Positions 53,645 through 64,000 of a stretch of 64,000 bases of DNA are shown in pieces. Position 1 is the stretch's first letter. The number at the start of each line of letters is the position of its first letter. Made by a program: the position numbers and the translations under genes. The DNA lies in the NCBI GenBank assembly GCA_013398055.1, contig VZRS01014892.1, positions 8,987 through 72,986 of the forward strand, read 5' to 3'. The notes beneath the pieces were generated by a model. The model was not told the origin of the DNA and searched no databases. It saw only the letters and a list, made by a program, of their open reading frames with translations. This DNA comes from Ifrita kowaldi (taxonomy: Eukaryota > Chordata > Aves > Passeriformes > Cinclosomatidae).

Positions 53645-56600
53645 CTGTAAAGAACAATACAAATGCAGATAATAAGAGTTAGCAAACTACCTTCTCAAAC
53701 TGCAGTTTGCTCTTTCCACATCTATATCTTAAACTTTGTCAGGGTGTCTGGAGCTGGCTGAGTGCTAATGGGATTCCTCTCAGTGATCTGCCAGCCTCTC
53801 CTGTGTACAAGCAATGACACTGGCACATTCAGACATTCAGACTTTAATAATCCGTGTTTGTGCTGATAATGGTACTTCTATTTGGAACCTGTATAAAAAA
53901 GCATTTGAGTACCTAGCAGTGACCCCTGTTAAAGAGAAGGTTGTGCTTAAGAAGCAAGTCTTTTGTGTCTGGAAGATTTTAATTCAGTTGGGGAGGGGTG
54001 TTGTTTTATTTTTAAAATTTTTTCTTATCTGCATTATATATTTTAGACCTAGAGTCAGGAAGCACGGAGAAAACACGTGTCCTTTTGAACAAAACCTTTC
54101 CTATTTCTTACCTTAAAGGGAGGAGAGTCAGGCAGCCAACCAGGAAAGACAAAATGAAGCAGAAGCCGCTGTACCAGTCCAGTGTGTTTTGATAGATCTT
54201 GTTGTAAACTGTAGATGTCACTACTCCCGTGGTGACTAAAGACAGCTGCAGCAGGACAAACACCTTACCTGCAAGACAAGAACGTAGTTTGTTACTGGGC
54301 ATTAAAAAACCAGCTGTGGTACCTTCCTGACAAATCCAGTATCACAACCGTGTAGTCATTGCTTCGCTAACACCAGATGGCATGAGTTTGTAGACCACAA
54401 TTAAATTATTTTTCCTTCTTTTAGACGTGGGACAAAAGATCCAACTGGAAAACTGTCTGCCTAAATAGTCTGCATATACAGGTAGCTGCTTGGAAGAGCA
54501 GCAATAAACTGGTCAGTAAGTGTTCCTTCTCCTAGGAGGTAGAAGCGTAGTCTAGACTAACATCTTCAGGACAGGAGAAATTTTACTCAGGGTCTGCTTC
54601 TGGCCCAGGCCAGAAAAGTGGTTCACAGGGCTGAAATTATAATAATGCCTGAAATAGGGATATGTGTGTCATTTGTATGATGTTTCATGTGGAAGAAAGG
54701 CAGAAACTGAATTCTAGTTGAAACCATTCTTTACTGGAGGGTTTCTGTCATGGTAAATGGGTGAAGGGGAAGTAACCCAGCCCTGCTGGGACATGCAGGC
54801 AGGGGGCAAGGTCAGGGCTGTGCACTGAGCCTGCTGCCCAGCAGCCTTCTGCAGCCACTCAGCACCAGCAGCCACCAGCTAAGGAGATGAGACTGCCACC
54901 AGAAGGCAAGGGCTGCTCTGCTGCAGGGTCCTACTCAAGGTCTGGACTGACACTGTTGTCATGTGCAGCTTGTGTGGCTCAAGGGGGAGGTTAAAAATGC
55001 TTGATTTATAGTGAATTATTTGGGGTGTGAGCTGTGCTGTTTGTGGCAGGCAGATGATTTTGCTACGGTGGATGTTGACAGAGCACAAGCAGTAGCAATT
55101 AGGTGACAGAGCAGTCTCATGTTCATATGGCAGAAAGGACAAGGATGTGAAAAGGATGGCTGAGTGAACATGTTTGGAGGAGGTATAAGCAGTTGTGGGC
55201 CTGTGACGCTGTTTGAATGGATGGCCACTCCTGTCTCGTGTCTAAATCTAGCTCATTGGGGTAAAAATAGTAGGCTTCAATATGCTGTTGTAAAATACAT
55301 TTCATTAATTTGTAATACATATATTAATGGAAAAGAATTCCTGCTGCTGTTCCAAGAAGGGTCAATTTTTATGCAAAGGTTATTAAATCAGGTCTGTCAG
55401 GAGCAAACTGCCAAGCACTTGAAGAAATGTTTAGAGAGCATAACTGAAAAAAAGATGAAAAAAATCCATCCTTCCCAAAACTGAAAGTAAAAGAAGCCAG
55501 ATATAAATGGTGTGACTATCACACTGCTTCAACTCAATGTCCTGCTTTTCTTGGTTCTCCCTGCAGTACTGTGTTTTTGAGCAGCACCTCAGCTATTTTC
55601 CCTGCTTTTGAACTATGCACTGATTGTAATCTTTTGAAGTATGTGCTGAAAATTCTGTGGATAAATGATGATGCAACCAAGGATGGGAAGATTGGATGTG
55701 AGAATCCAGTCCAGCAAGTTTCTCTGCTTCTCCCTTCCTGTTTGTGGTATCATGTGTTCTGGTATTATTACACAAAGCACAGATTGCAGCAATAACTTAC
55801 CTTTTTCTTTGTACTCTAAGCTGAATAAAGGGATTTCAGGGGGTTTTGATCAGTAAGGTAACCAAAATACTCACCATAGGATGATCCTTCAACATGCTTG
55901 GACAACATGGACCTGATGGTTGGTAAAGGGATGAGGGCAAAGAGCATCACTGCCCGTGCTGTAATGCAATGAATTCTGAGTTATCACCAGTACCTGCTCT
56001 TTGTCACCCAGCATAACCACTGCTTTGGAAGTTTATCACTGCCTCTGGCTTGGGCAGGCACCGTGCTTCACCTCTTCTCATCCCCTGAGTGCTAAAAAGA
56101 GGTAGGTCCTCATTTCATCCAAGGCAGATAAGCCACCTATTGCTCCCATTAGCAGAGATGCTTTGCCCAAACTAGACATGGTCTTGTTCTCAGCCAGACA
56201 TGCAAGCATAGATGGGATCCTCACTCTCCTTTGAGGAGATAGTGAGGATGATGGTTTAAGTGGTAACATGCAGAGAAAGCCTGCTGTGCTACACAGCCTT
56301 GACAGGAACAGTACCTTTGTAACACTACATCTGTCCTGTATCTCGGTGCTTCTGGCTTGCAGTGTTCCAGTCTGTCTCTACTGTGAAAATTTACGGGGAG
56401 CTGGAATTACCTTCCTGTCAGCAGAACCAACCTCAGTGAAGACCTAGTCCATGTCTGGTGTACCAAGGTGCTTCAGCAATGCAGGGAATAAGCATCGTAC
56501 ACACTGCATAACAGCATGTCTTCATGTTGAAGACGAGCTTAATTAGTAAGCAACTTTATTTTTTTATCTTTTATTCCCCAGCTTGATTGCCTAAACAAAC

Positions 56601-58581
56601 AAAATATCTTAAAATTTCCACTCAGTGTTTGGCTTAGTACACAAATACAATATCCTATCACCTTTCCCTTTAGAACAACTTAGTTTAATTTTCAATTTCC
56701 CATTCCCTATAGGGACAGACAGAAAAATCACTTCGGGGCACTTACCTCCATTTATTTCTCACTTTCAGAAGCAAAACCTTAAAGCCATGCAATAGATAAT
56801 ACTCTGTGAGATATCTCTGCCACGATGAATGCAGTTCCTGGGTTTTGTTTTCTGTGTTTTGTCATAGGTTAACTCTCAAAACTAAACTTGCCTTTCCTTT
56901 GTCATGGGATGCTGCCCCATCTATTGTTACCTGTCTCTTAGTAATTTATGTACACTGAGGGATTTGTAAACTACATTATTGTGATAGTTTACACCTCCAA
57001 TGTTTCATTAAGTTTCCCATCAGCCATAAGTGCCTTCACATGACAAAAATAAATCACATCTTAAGATGTTCACTTAATAGGAAGCCTTTGCCATTTTGTT
57101 TCTGTTGTAGCCTGAAGCCTTACCTCAGAAGAAGCAAGTGCTTCCCACTGATGCAGTGATGTGGTCCTACCAGTTCAGGGAGTCAGCGACAATTCCCAGT
57201 CCCCCAAAGTGTGAACATTGTTCTGCTCAGACCTGGTCTGTGACCAACTGATGAATTACAAGTCAGTGGGCCTCAAACTAATCCTTGGCAGGAGTCTATG
57301 CCTCCTCAGGATATCGTAGAGTGCTGAGTCTTAAGAGTACCAAGGGAGATGTGGGGAAAGGGGAATAATAAGAACGCTGTCTTGCAAATTGCCCATGTAA
57401 TGGTCTGCCTAACTCCCTGCTTGCAAACTGGTCATGAAACAAAGCAAAAAGCTCTTCCAGTGATGTTGAAACACCCCTGTCTCAGGGTGTATTTATTCAT
57501 GTGAGTGGCTGTTCAACTCACCAATGTAGAACAGGAACGTCCACTGCACGAAGGCCATGATGAGGATGCCAGTGCTGAACGATGCTACTCCGATCATGAT
57601 CATGGTAATGTCCCTCAGGTATCTGGAGAACACGAGTACCCCTAGGAAACTGGTAATGAAGATCGCGTACCCAGCGGCATTGCCATGGCCGATCTCCACG
57701 GCATTCCAACTTAAAGGTTCCCTGAGCAAGAACAGTGGGAGCACGTTCATTGCACCAACCACAGCAAGATCATAGAGGATTGCTGCCACAAACAGCAGGA
57801 TGATGGTGAGTTTTGAGGGGGATACTGGAGTGGAGATGCTGCCCTCTGATGGTTGGGAGCTCCCTGCTGCTGCTGCTTCTGGTAGCTGACCACCCACCTC
57901 CTCTGCACTCTTGGCTTTGGCTGGGCAGGCAGCTGCTGTCTTGGGGACTGTGAGGAGAAAAAAGCTGTAGAGAAGACAGAAGGCATAGCAAGCAATGCTG
58001 CAGCACACCAGCACGGTGCCTTCTTGGTAGCGGTCACTGAAGCCAACAAAGAGGTAACCGGATGCCATGCTTCCCAGAAAGCCAGCGAGGCCGTACACCA
58101 GTTCAATAATGATGAGCCGCAGAGACCTCTTGCTCTCAGAGGACCCCAGGGATCCCAGAGCCATGATGCCTGCCCAAAGTGTGGTGAAGCCTCCTGTCAG
58201 CCCATTGAAGGCAGCAGCCCCATACATCACCTCCACTGGCCAGTGCAGCAGGATCAGGAGTAACAGGAGAGTTTTGGAGCCCAAATAACCAAGAAGAGGG
58301 AAGCAGATGGGGATCTTCCGATGTATCCTGTCCCCCAGCTTGGACAAACCATAGGCTGACACCAGTGGGCTCAGGCCCAGAACTAGGTTGTAGATTATAT
58401 AAAAATTAGATACAGCCTTCTGCTGAGCATCTTCCACGGCATGGGAGGGAGCAGTGCTGTTGGTCTGGTTGTAGTAGTTCTTCACCACGAGCAGCAGTGC
58501 TGTGTCGTAGAAGGCACTGGCCACTTGGGAACCCGCGACCACTGGCTCAATCCACGTCCTCATTGCTGCTATCCCCACCAT
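53587..58581 (-). CDS. SLC46A2: SLC46A2, solute carrier family 46 member 2 (whole gene, four exons)
   Basis: Minus-strand exons 58581-57522, 55958-55875, 54268-54112 and 53644-53587 join into 452 residues with GT-AG junctions (human about 475). The protein is a twelve-helix major facilitator. TWIEPVVAGSQVASAFYDT opens helix 1; two N-glycosylation sequons follow (N38, N41) in the first outer loop; the MFS loop motif reads GLSKLGDRIHRK (78-89); later come LYDLAVVGAMNVLPLFLLRE and GYAIFITSFLGVLVFSR. The central cytoplasmic loop is Ala/Ser/Pro-rich. SLC46A2 was described as the thymic stromal cotransporter and has been linked to import of cyclic dinucleotides and muropeptides; substrate use in birds is inference. 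The ATG at 58581 has A at -3 and G at +4 and places the start 12 residues before EPVV; the frame stays open upstream but without any ATG. Confidence 0.93.
53645..54111 (-). other. SLC46A2: SLC46A2 intron 3
   Basis: 467-bp phase-2 intron, donor GTAAGA, acceptor TTTACAG. No recognised content. Confidence 0.85.
54112..54268 (-). CDS. SLC46A2: SLC46A2 coding exon 3
   Basis: 157 bases encoding KVFVLLQLSLVTTGVVTSTV, YNKIYQNTLDWYSGFCFILS and FLVGCLTLLPL, the last two transmembrane helices. The first bases complete a Gly codon from exon 2. Acceptor CTTGTCTTGCAG, donor GTAAGA. Confidence 0.95.
54269..55874 (-). other. SLC46A2: SLC46A2 intron 2
   Basis: 1.6-kb phase-1 intron. The part 54770-54950 is somewhat GC-rich; nothing recognisable is seen. 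Confidence 0.85.
55875..55958 (-). CDS. SLC46A2: SLC46A2 coding exon 2
   Basis: 84 bases encoding ARAVMLFALIPLPTIRSML then SKHVEGSSYG, a transmembrane helix and the following loop. It is too short to stand out as an open frame and was found by matching the conserved ARAVMLFALIP segment. Acceptor ATTACAG, donor GTGAGT. Confidence 0.94.
55959..57521 (-). other. SLC46A2: SLC46A2 intron 1
   Basis: 1.6-kb phase-1 intron with donor GTGAGT after TTCTACATTG. No recognisable repeat or gene. Confidence 0.87.
57522..58581 (-). CDS. SLC46A2: SLC46A2 coding exon 1 (residues 1-353)
   Basis: 1060 bases containing about three quarters of the protein, from MVGIAAMRTWIEPVV to WTFLFYI plus one base of the next codon. 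It encodes about nine of the expected helices, including NFYIIYNLVLGLSPLVSAYG, GSLGSSESKRSLRLI and GLAGFLGSMASGYLF. A single long first exon fits the known SLC46A2 gene structure. Confidence 0.96.
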
Positions 58582-59000
58582 GCTGCTAGCCACCGGGTCT
58601 TCTTGGAGAGAGCTACTTTCAGGGAGATGCACGTGAGGAAACAGCTCCTCAGAAGCTCTGCTCTGGAGACGTGTTTGGAAACAAGCAGCAAAAGGAAAAG
58701 TAAAAGGTCTGCCGGGCTGCACGGGACCGGAGAGTTGTGGAAGAGATGATCTGGCTGGGAGGATATTTGCACCTCGCCTTGCTATGTGTACACACACCTG
58801 CACATCCCTGCGCTGCTCTGAGCTCTGGCTCACACATGGGAGGCTTTTGTACAGCTGGAGAACGCCCTGCACTTGGTGACTGCCGCTGCTCCTCTTCCTG
58901 GTGTAGTTTCAACAGAGGTCAGATGACCTGGGGAATTTCTCTCTCACGGAGTAGGAAGTGAAAATGCCCAGCCAAGTAATTGCTGTAATTTGGGGTGGTG
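58582..59000 (-). promoter_or_regulatory. SLC46A2: SLC46A2 5' UTR and probable promoter-proximal region
   Basis: Upstream of the chosen ATG the same frame stays open for 97 codons but has no ATG; its first possible start is a GTG at 58872. The transcription start is not evident, and no TATA box or strong CpG cluster is seen. Confidence 0.4.
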
Positions 59001-62000
59001 GTTTGTTTTTTGTTTGTTGACTTTTTGGTTTTTTTTTTTTCCTTTCAGTATCCTTCATGTATCAGAGGACTCTCAGAGAGCTTGTGGGGGCAGGGGATGG
59101 CTATGTGCCTTTTTAGCAGGTAATTTGTGAATTCCCCTTACTGCCACCTCATTTTTCTTTTGTGTACACAAACAGGTCATTGGCTCTTTTGCTTTTTCCT
59201 GCTCCTGTCTTCTCTGTTGCTGCATCATGCCCCGTATGTCATTGTTGTTTCAATAGTGCAGTGAGGAAATTACACCAAAAAGAAATTAAAAGGGAAAAGT
59301 TCTATTTTTGGTAGCCTGTCTCCCATGGCTGCCACTCTGCTGCATGCCTTGGCTCTACAGTGTGGGAATTTCCAAGAGGAGGAGGGAAGTCCCAGTTTAT
59401 CCAAAGGCATCAGTGACTGCTGTGTCCCAGTAATCAGCCAGCCCAGCTGCAGGCTGAGGTGTCCACCTCTGGAGAAGAGTTTTCCAGCCCTAGCTCCTCG
59501 GGGAGATGGCTGTGCATCTCTGCAGGTGCTTATTGCCACAGACTCTCAAGCTTTGCAGCTTGAAGTCAGCTTCCAATTTTGCTGCTGCCCGAGGGGCAGG
59601 TGAAGCAACCCACTCAAGGAGGGCCCCGTGGGCATGGCAGTGCTGCTAGCCAGAGGCACAGGAAGCTCTTGGACCAGGACATGATGCAAGCAGGCTGCCA
59701 GTTCTGAGGACAATGCTTGCAGTCCCAGCTGCAGGAAGTGCTTGGAGGATATTGGGCAGTCTCAAAAATGCTATCTTAAATTATAATGATCTCATTCTGT
59801 ACTGGTTTAATGAATCATAACAGGCAGAACAACAATCTGTTCTAAGAAGATTTATGGTCATTACTTTAAAAAAATAAATTAATGATTAATTTGAAAAAGC
59901 AATGTTAAAACCTCCATCTGTTGGACTCTTCGTTGATTCAGGTGACATTTACTCAATGCCATGGCTCAAGAGGTTTTTTTTTCACTCTGTTTGGTTGTGC
60001 AATAATTTTTTGGCTTGCATTCCGATTAAAGGAAGAAAGATCCAAGATCTAACAGGGAAAGGAGTGGGGAATTGTCTGCTAGAATGATTTGCTCTAGAAA
60101 ATTTCACTTTCATCAGAGAATCTGGTTTTTTGTTAGACCAAAAGACTCTTAGCCAGCTCTAAATTATGTGTTGTTGTTCCAACAGTTGTCTTTTTTTTTT
60201 TCCCCAGATTATCTGAAAAAGGTGTCTAGGTTCTTCAGCTTTTATTGACAAGAGGGACAATTTTTTTTCAGCAAACCCTGAAATATTTCCAAAGGATGGA
60301 AATTCCAGACAGTCTTACTGAAAACCTCAAAGGATCAGCCTGTGACCAGTTTAAGCAACAAATGCAACCAAAGGAATTGCCACATTTTGCTTCACCCAGG
60401 GAGCCTTATGTCTCCCACCAGAATTACAGGGAGAGATAAATTACTTGTTTCAATCCAGATTCAGTTTGGGACGTGGGGTCTGGTGAAAAGGAATCAAATT
60501 GGAGTGCAGAGGTCTGTTACAGTCAGTGTGCTCAGGACACTGCAGATCTGCTCAGCTCCTACTGGAGGGATATTTTTCCTCTACATTTTGTTGCATATAC
60601 AGACTGCTTGGCTTATACAGCCAACACTGTTTAGGCCTAGATAGCTAATGAACTGTGCTAAATGTTACTAGTGATATCATGAATTACATCTATATTTCCA
60701 GGCTATTCTGTGTAGTCACTCACATTAAATTTACTTTTTAGAACTAGTTCTCGTGGAAGGATATATTTCCAATTACAAAACAGTAAGTGCTAAAGTAAGA
60801 GTTTAGCTCAGGCTCCAAAATATTTACTACTGAATAGCAATTTTCACAAATCCCATATTCATTTGATGCCACAAAGTCTTCAAAATTACTATTAACTAGT
60901 AATTTTTCAGAGGGTGCTATTCTTATATTACTGATATTTATATGGACATTTGCTTCTGCTTTAAAACATGTTCATGCAGCATAAATGTAATGGAGCCTTA
61001 AGAGAGGGGCCCTTGACATTTAAGAAGAATGTACCTACAGAATCAGAGACTATGTTAATAACAAAAATGCAATGGTGTAGCCTGCTGGAAAACGAACACA
61101 TTGTTTAAGGGCATTTCTCTCTAGAGTGGTCTTGTCTGGAGGCCCACTAGTCGCAGGGTCAGAACATGTTTCACCAACTCTTCAACATTTTTCAGCCTGG
61201 CCAAACCAGAGGTGTTTGATGTTTCCCTGTGGTGATGTTTTACATTCCTACGCATTATTGCTGTTTCTATTTATGTTTCTTTTCCATTTATGGCAGTTAC
61301 ATCACTTTTTCTTTCTGAACAGAGTTGCTGTAGGGAATTCAGTATGATGGGGGACCCGGGCTAGGCAAGTACCAGCATTCTGGAACTTTGTCTTCAGCAT
61401 TCTTTGTCTGAAAAGGTCCTTTTAACATCCTGGACTGCAATCCAATGTGGGCAAGTAAGCCCCCTTCATCTCCCTCCCCTAAGCCTGCTAATGGGATCTG
61501 TGATTTACAATCCCCTTCTGGCAAGGCATTTTGCCTCCAAGGTGGTAAATTGGCTGTGTTACTCCTTCTCTGGATGGTTACTTGGTGTGTGCAGATCATC
61601 CTCTTGCACACTGTGGCTTTGTGGCAGCGGCAAAGTGGGGAAACATGACTAGGAACTGTAAAGTGCCTGGCTCTGAGCCTAGATGGAGCTGCAGCCCCGT
61701 CACAGCCCCAGGGAGAGGGAGAGCTGGTTGAAAACACTGGGGAGAAGCAGCTGGTTTAGTGATGGCCGGTTTTCCTTCGGAAAATACTTCCTCATAAATG
61801 GCCAAAGCATTCTGTGTTTTGAGAGATTGGCTTCCTCGGTGGCTGTCGTTTATTTATATGTGGCCCCTGTCCTCAAAAGGTGCGTGGTTCTGCTCGCAGG
61901 GATGGGGAGATGGAGGGAGAGTGGGGGCTGTGTGGAAAGCCAGGGGCACAGGGCTCCTGGCAGCCACTGCATCACCACAGGGATGCGGCATCCTAGTCAA

Positions 62001-64000
62001 GAGCAGCTGTCTTGTTGGATCCAGAGCCACTGATGGTGGAAGCTAATGCCTGGACAATGTAAAAAGCCACCTAGCAGCCTTCTTTTGTGGCTCTGAGAAA
62101 CAACATCAAGGTTGTTTGGGAACTCACAGGGCTGATGCCAGTGTCTGTGGCACAACAGCTGGTAAAGTGCACCATCACTGCAATAAAATACAGGCCCATG
62201 CCCCTACAGGTGTGCCTGGAGGTGCCTCAGACACTGAGACCTCTGGGCCCTCAGCCTCGCATTTGGGAGTTGCAGCACCATCAGACATGTTGGGATCATC
62301 TCTGGAGACATCTGCTCTCCTCTGCTTCTCCCGGGAGGAAAAGGACTCACAGGCCACAGGCAGTGGGAGCACATGGGCGCCTTTTTCCCCCGTGCCTTGA
62401 GGCCTCACCTACTGCTCCTCATGAGCAAAGTCCAGGGTGGCGTGCAGGCTACGAGAAAGCTGGAGAGGGGATTTGCTCCGTGGAGAGACCTCACGGGGCA
62501 CACTGACAGGAAGCATGGTGGGGAGGGGTGACCTCCCACAAGGGTAGGGAGGCCTGCCAGCCCTCCTTTGGAAAAGGCTGGCACTCTGCACCGCTTCACC
62601 ACCACTTTGAGAACAACACGGGAGAGCAGCAAGGGAATGGCAACACTGTCCAGTTGTCCTTCAGGATGGTTACTGGCTGACCAAGCAGCACCAGACACCT
62701 ATGTTTCCTTGCTTGTACTGCCAGCCATCATGGTTTTCTCTATTTTTCTCTATTGAGAATTTTCTGCTTACCTTGTTGGAGTCTCCTGTGGGCCTATCGC
62801 CTGCTGAAAATAAAAATACACCATCCTTTGACAGATGCTTTTTGCTGAGTTGGCTTTTTTCCCTTTAGCTTGAGGAATTTTGGCAATTAATAGTTCTGAC
62901 AGCTAACTGTGCCTTAACATTAATCCTCTCCATGGAAGCAGGAAAAAAAGCTTCTTGCAGTACCTGGTGCCTGCCTGATCCGCTGGACCACAGAACAAAT
63001 CCTGCTGTTGCTCTTAGATAAGCCCCAGATAATCCTTGCACTAAATGAATTTTTTTGTGTGTGTGCCCATCCTCCTTTTCGTTTATATTCATGTCTTTTT
63101 TAAAATTGTTGCCAAGGTATATATGTGTTTGGAACAGAAGCATTGCAAAGTTTAAGAGTGTGCAGGCAGCAATGGCCTTGAGAAATGGAATGAAATAAAC
63201 TATCCTAGCACTACTAGCTTAAGCAGTCCTATGTTGTATAAAAGTGGATAGTCTGGAAAAATGAAACAGCTATAGCAAAAGCATGATTATTAAAAATTTT
63301 GCTACTGAATGAACTGCAGACATTAATACATAAAAAACTTGATTCAAACCCAAAAACTGCTCTCCTCTTCCTAAGTGCTCTCCAAAGCCATTTCGAAATA
63401 ATTTTGCTGGTCTACTTTTTTTTTTTGGTTTGGGTCTGGAAAATTTTTGGCAATGGTGAATTGGTACCAAAAAGCCTACAAAAACATTTAAATAATAATG
63501 TTTCCAGAAAAACATTAAGGGTGAATAAAAGCTCTGTAGAAATGTAAATTTGACTTGGGATTTATAAGTTTGGAGAGGATCTGGGTGGTAAGTGTCAACA
63601 TGAATTAGAGGAAGATAATACACAGAGCATAATGTAAAGAATAATATGGCAGAATAAAGGAGGAGAAAGAAATAGTAAATTACCTATCCTTAGGAATGAA
63701 GGGTGGAGAGAAGGCAAAGGAAAGAGGAGTGCTGATTTTTCTGGTCTGATTGGACCTTTGCTAAGTAACTCAGCCCTAGCCAGGTGCAATTAGAAGGAAT
63801 GTTTATCTCTCCATAAGCCTGAGACTCAGCAAGAAGAAAGAAGAGTAGCTGGCAGAGAACATCAGGACAGTGGAAAGAAAAGGGATGAATCCACCTCATT
63901 TTCCTGGCTGAGAGGTGGAAACCATCAAAAGCATCATAAAAGGATAAAGATACAGGCTCTGCATTTATGCTTTCTGTAAGGCATAGTGCTTTTTCAGGAG
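59001..64000. other. Intergenic region upstream of SLC46A2
   Basis: Five kilobases with only short chance open frames. The part 61880-62620 is more GC-rich than the rest. Poly-T and AT-rich stretches occur near 59030, 60190 and 63415. No gene, CR1 fragment or RNA was recognised; distal regulatory elements cannot be excluded by reading alone. Confidence 0.65.

Noticed and set aside
58582..58872. Annotating SLC46A2 from the upstream start at 58872 (459-residue first-exon frame)
   Set aside because: The codon at 58872-58870 is GTG and no ATG exists before 58581. The upstream residues have no resemblance to SLC46A2 proteins, whose N-terminus is short before the WVEPVV segment.
61683..62506. Open frames of 116 and 139 codons in the GC-rich part of the intergenic region
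   Set aside because: No recognisable domains, frames overlap one another, and the composition explains the lack of stops.
1..64000. CRISPR arrays, bacterial operons, tRNA or rRNA genes
   Set aside because: The window is vertebrate nuclear DNA; no regularly spaced repeats or RNA-gene signatures were noticed on reading.

Overview
This is vertebrate nuclear DNA, almost certainly from a bird. It holds two spliced genes with long introns, several CR1-type LINE fragments, and the order SNX30 - SLC46A2. That gene pair also neighbours in mammals (human 9q). In chicken the region lies on chromosome Z, so Z linkage is likely, but this is inferred from synteny and not read from the sequence.

Region 1 to about 52,270, plus strand: a complete SNX30 (sorting nexin-30) gene. 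A CpG-rich promoter and first exon sits at the left edge. Nine coding exons (60-221, 20212-20400, 26820-26930, 30541-30699, 33168-33363, 34013-34212, 39835-39921, 45003-45155, 47311-47370) join in one open frame of 438 residues with a PX domain followed by a BAR-type helical region. Every junction is GT-AG. The 3' UTR runs from 47371 to one of several poly(A) signals, the most distal near 52,250. Introns carry CR1 LINE fragments, a solo LTR with a target-site duplication, a 207-bp hairpin (MITE-like) element and low-complexity tracts.

Region about 53,010 to 58,900, minus strand: a complete four-exon SLC46A2 gene (major facilitator superfamily, the 'thymic stromal cotransporter' family) of 452 residues (58581-57522, 55958-55875, 54268-54112, 53644-53587). 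It is tail-to-tail with SNX30, with roughly 0.7 kb between the two predicted 3' ends. The stretch 59,000-64,000 upstream of SLC46A2 shows no recognisable gene.

The two genes are not known to share a pathway. SNX30 acts on endosomal membranes in recycling and autophagy-linked sorting; SLC46A2 is a membrane transporter. The most unusual signal is a pair of nearly identical, about 365-bp inverted copies of one sequence, one in SNX30 intron 7 (43558-43932) and the other inside the SNX30 3' UTR (50232-50594). The primary transcript could therefore fold into a long near-perfect duplex whose loop encloses the last two coding exons.
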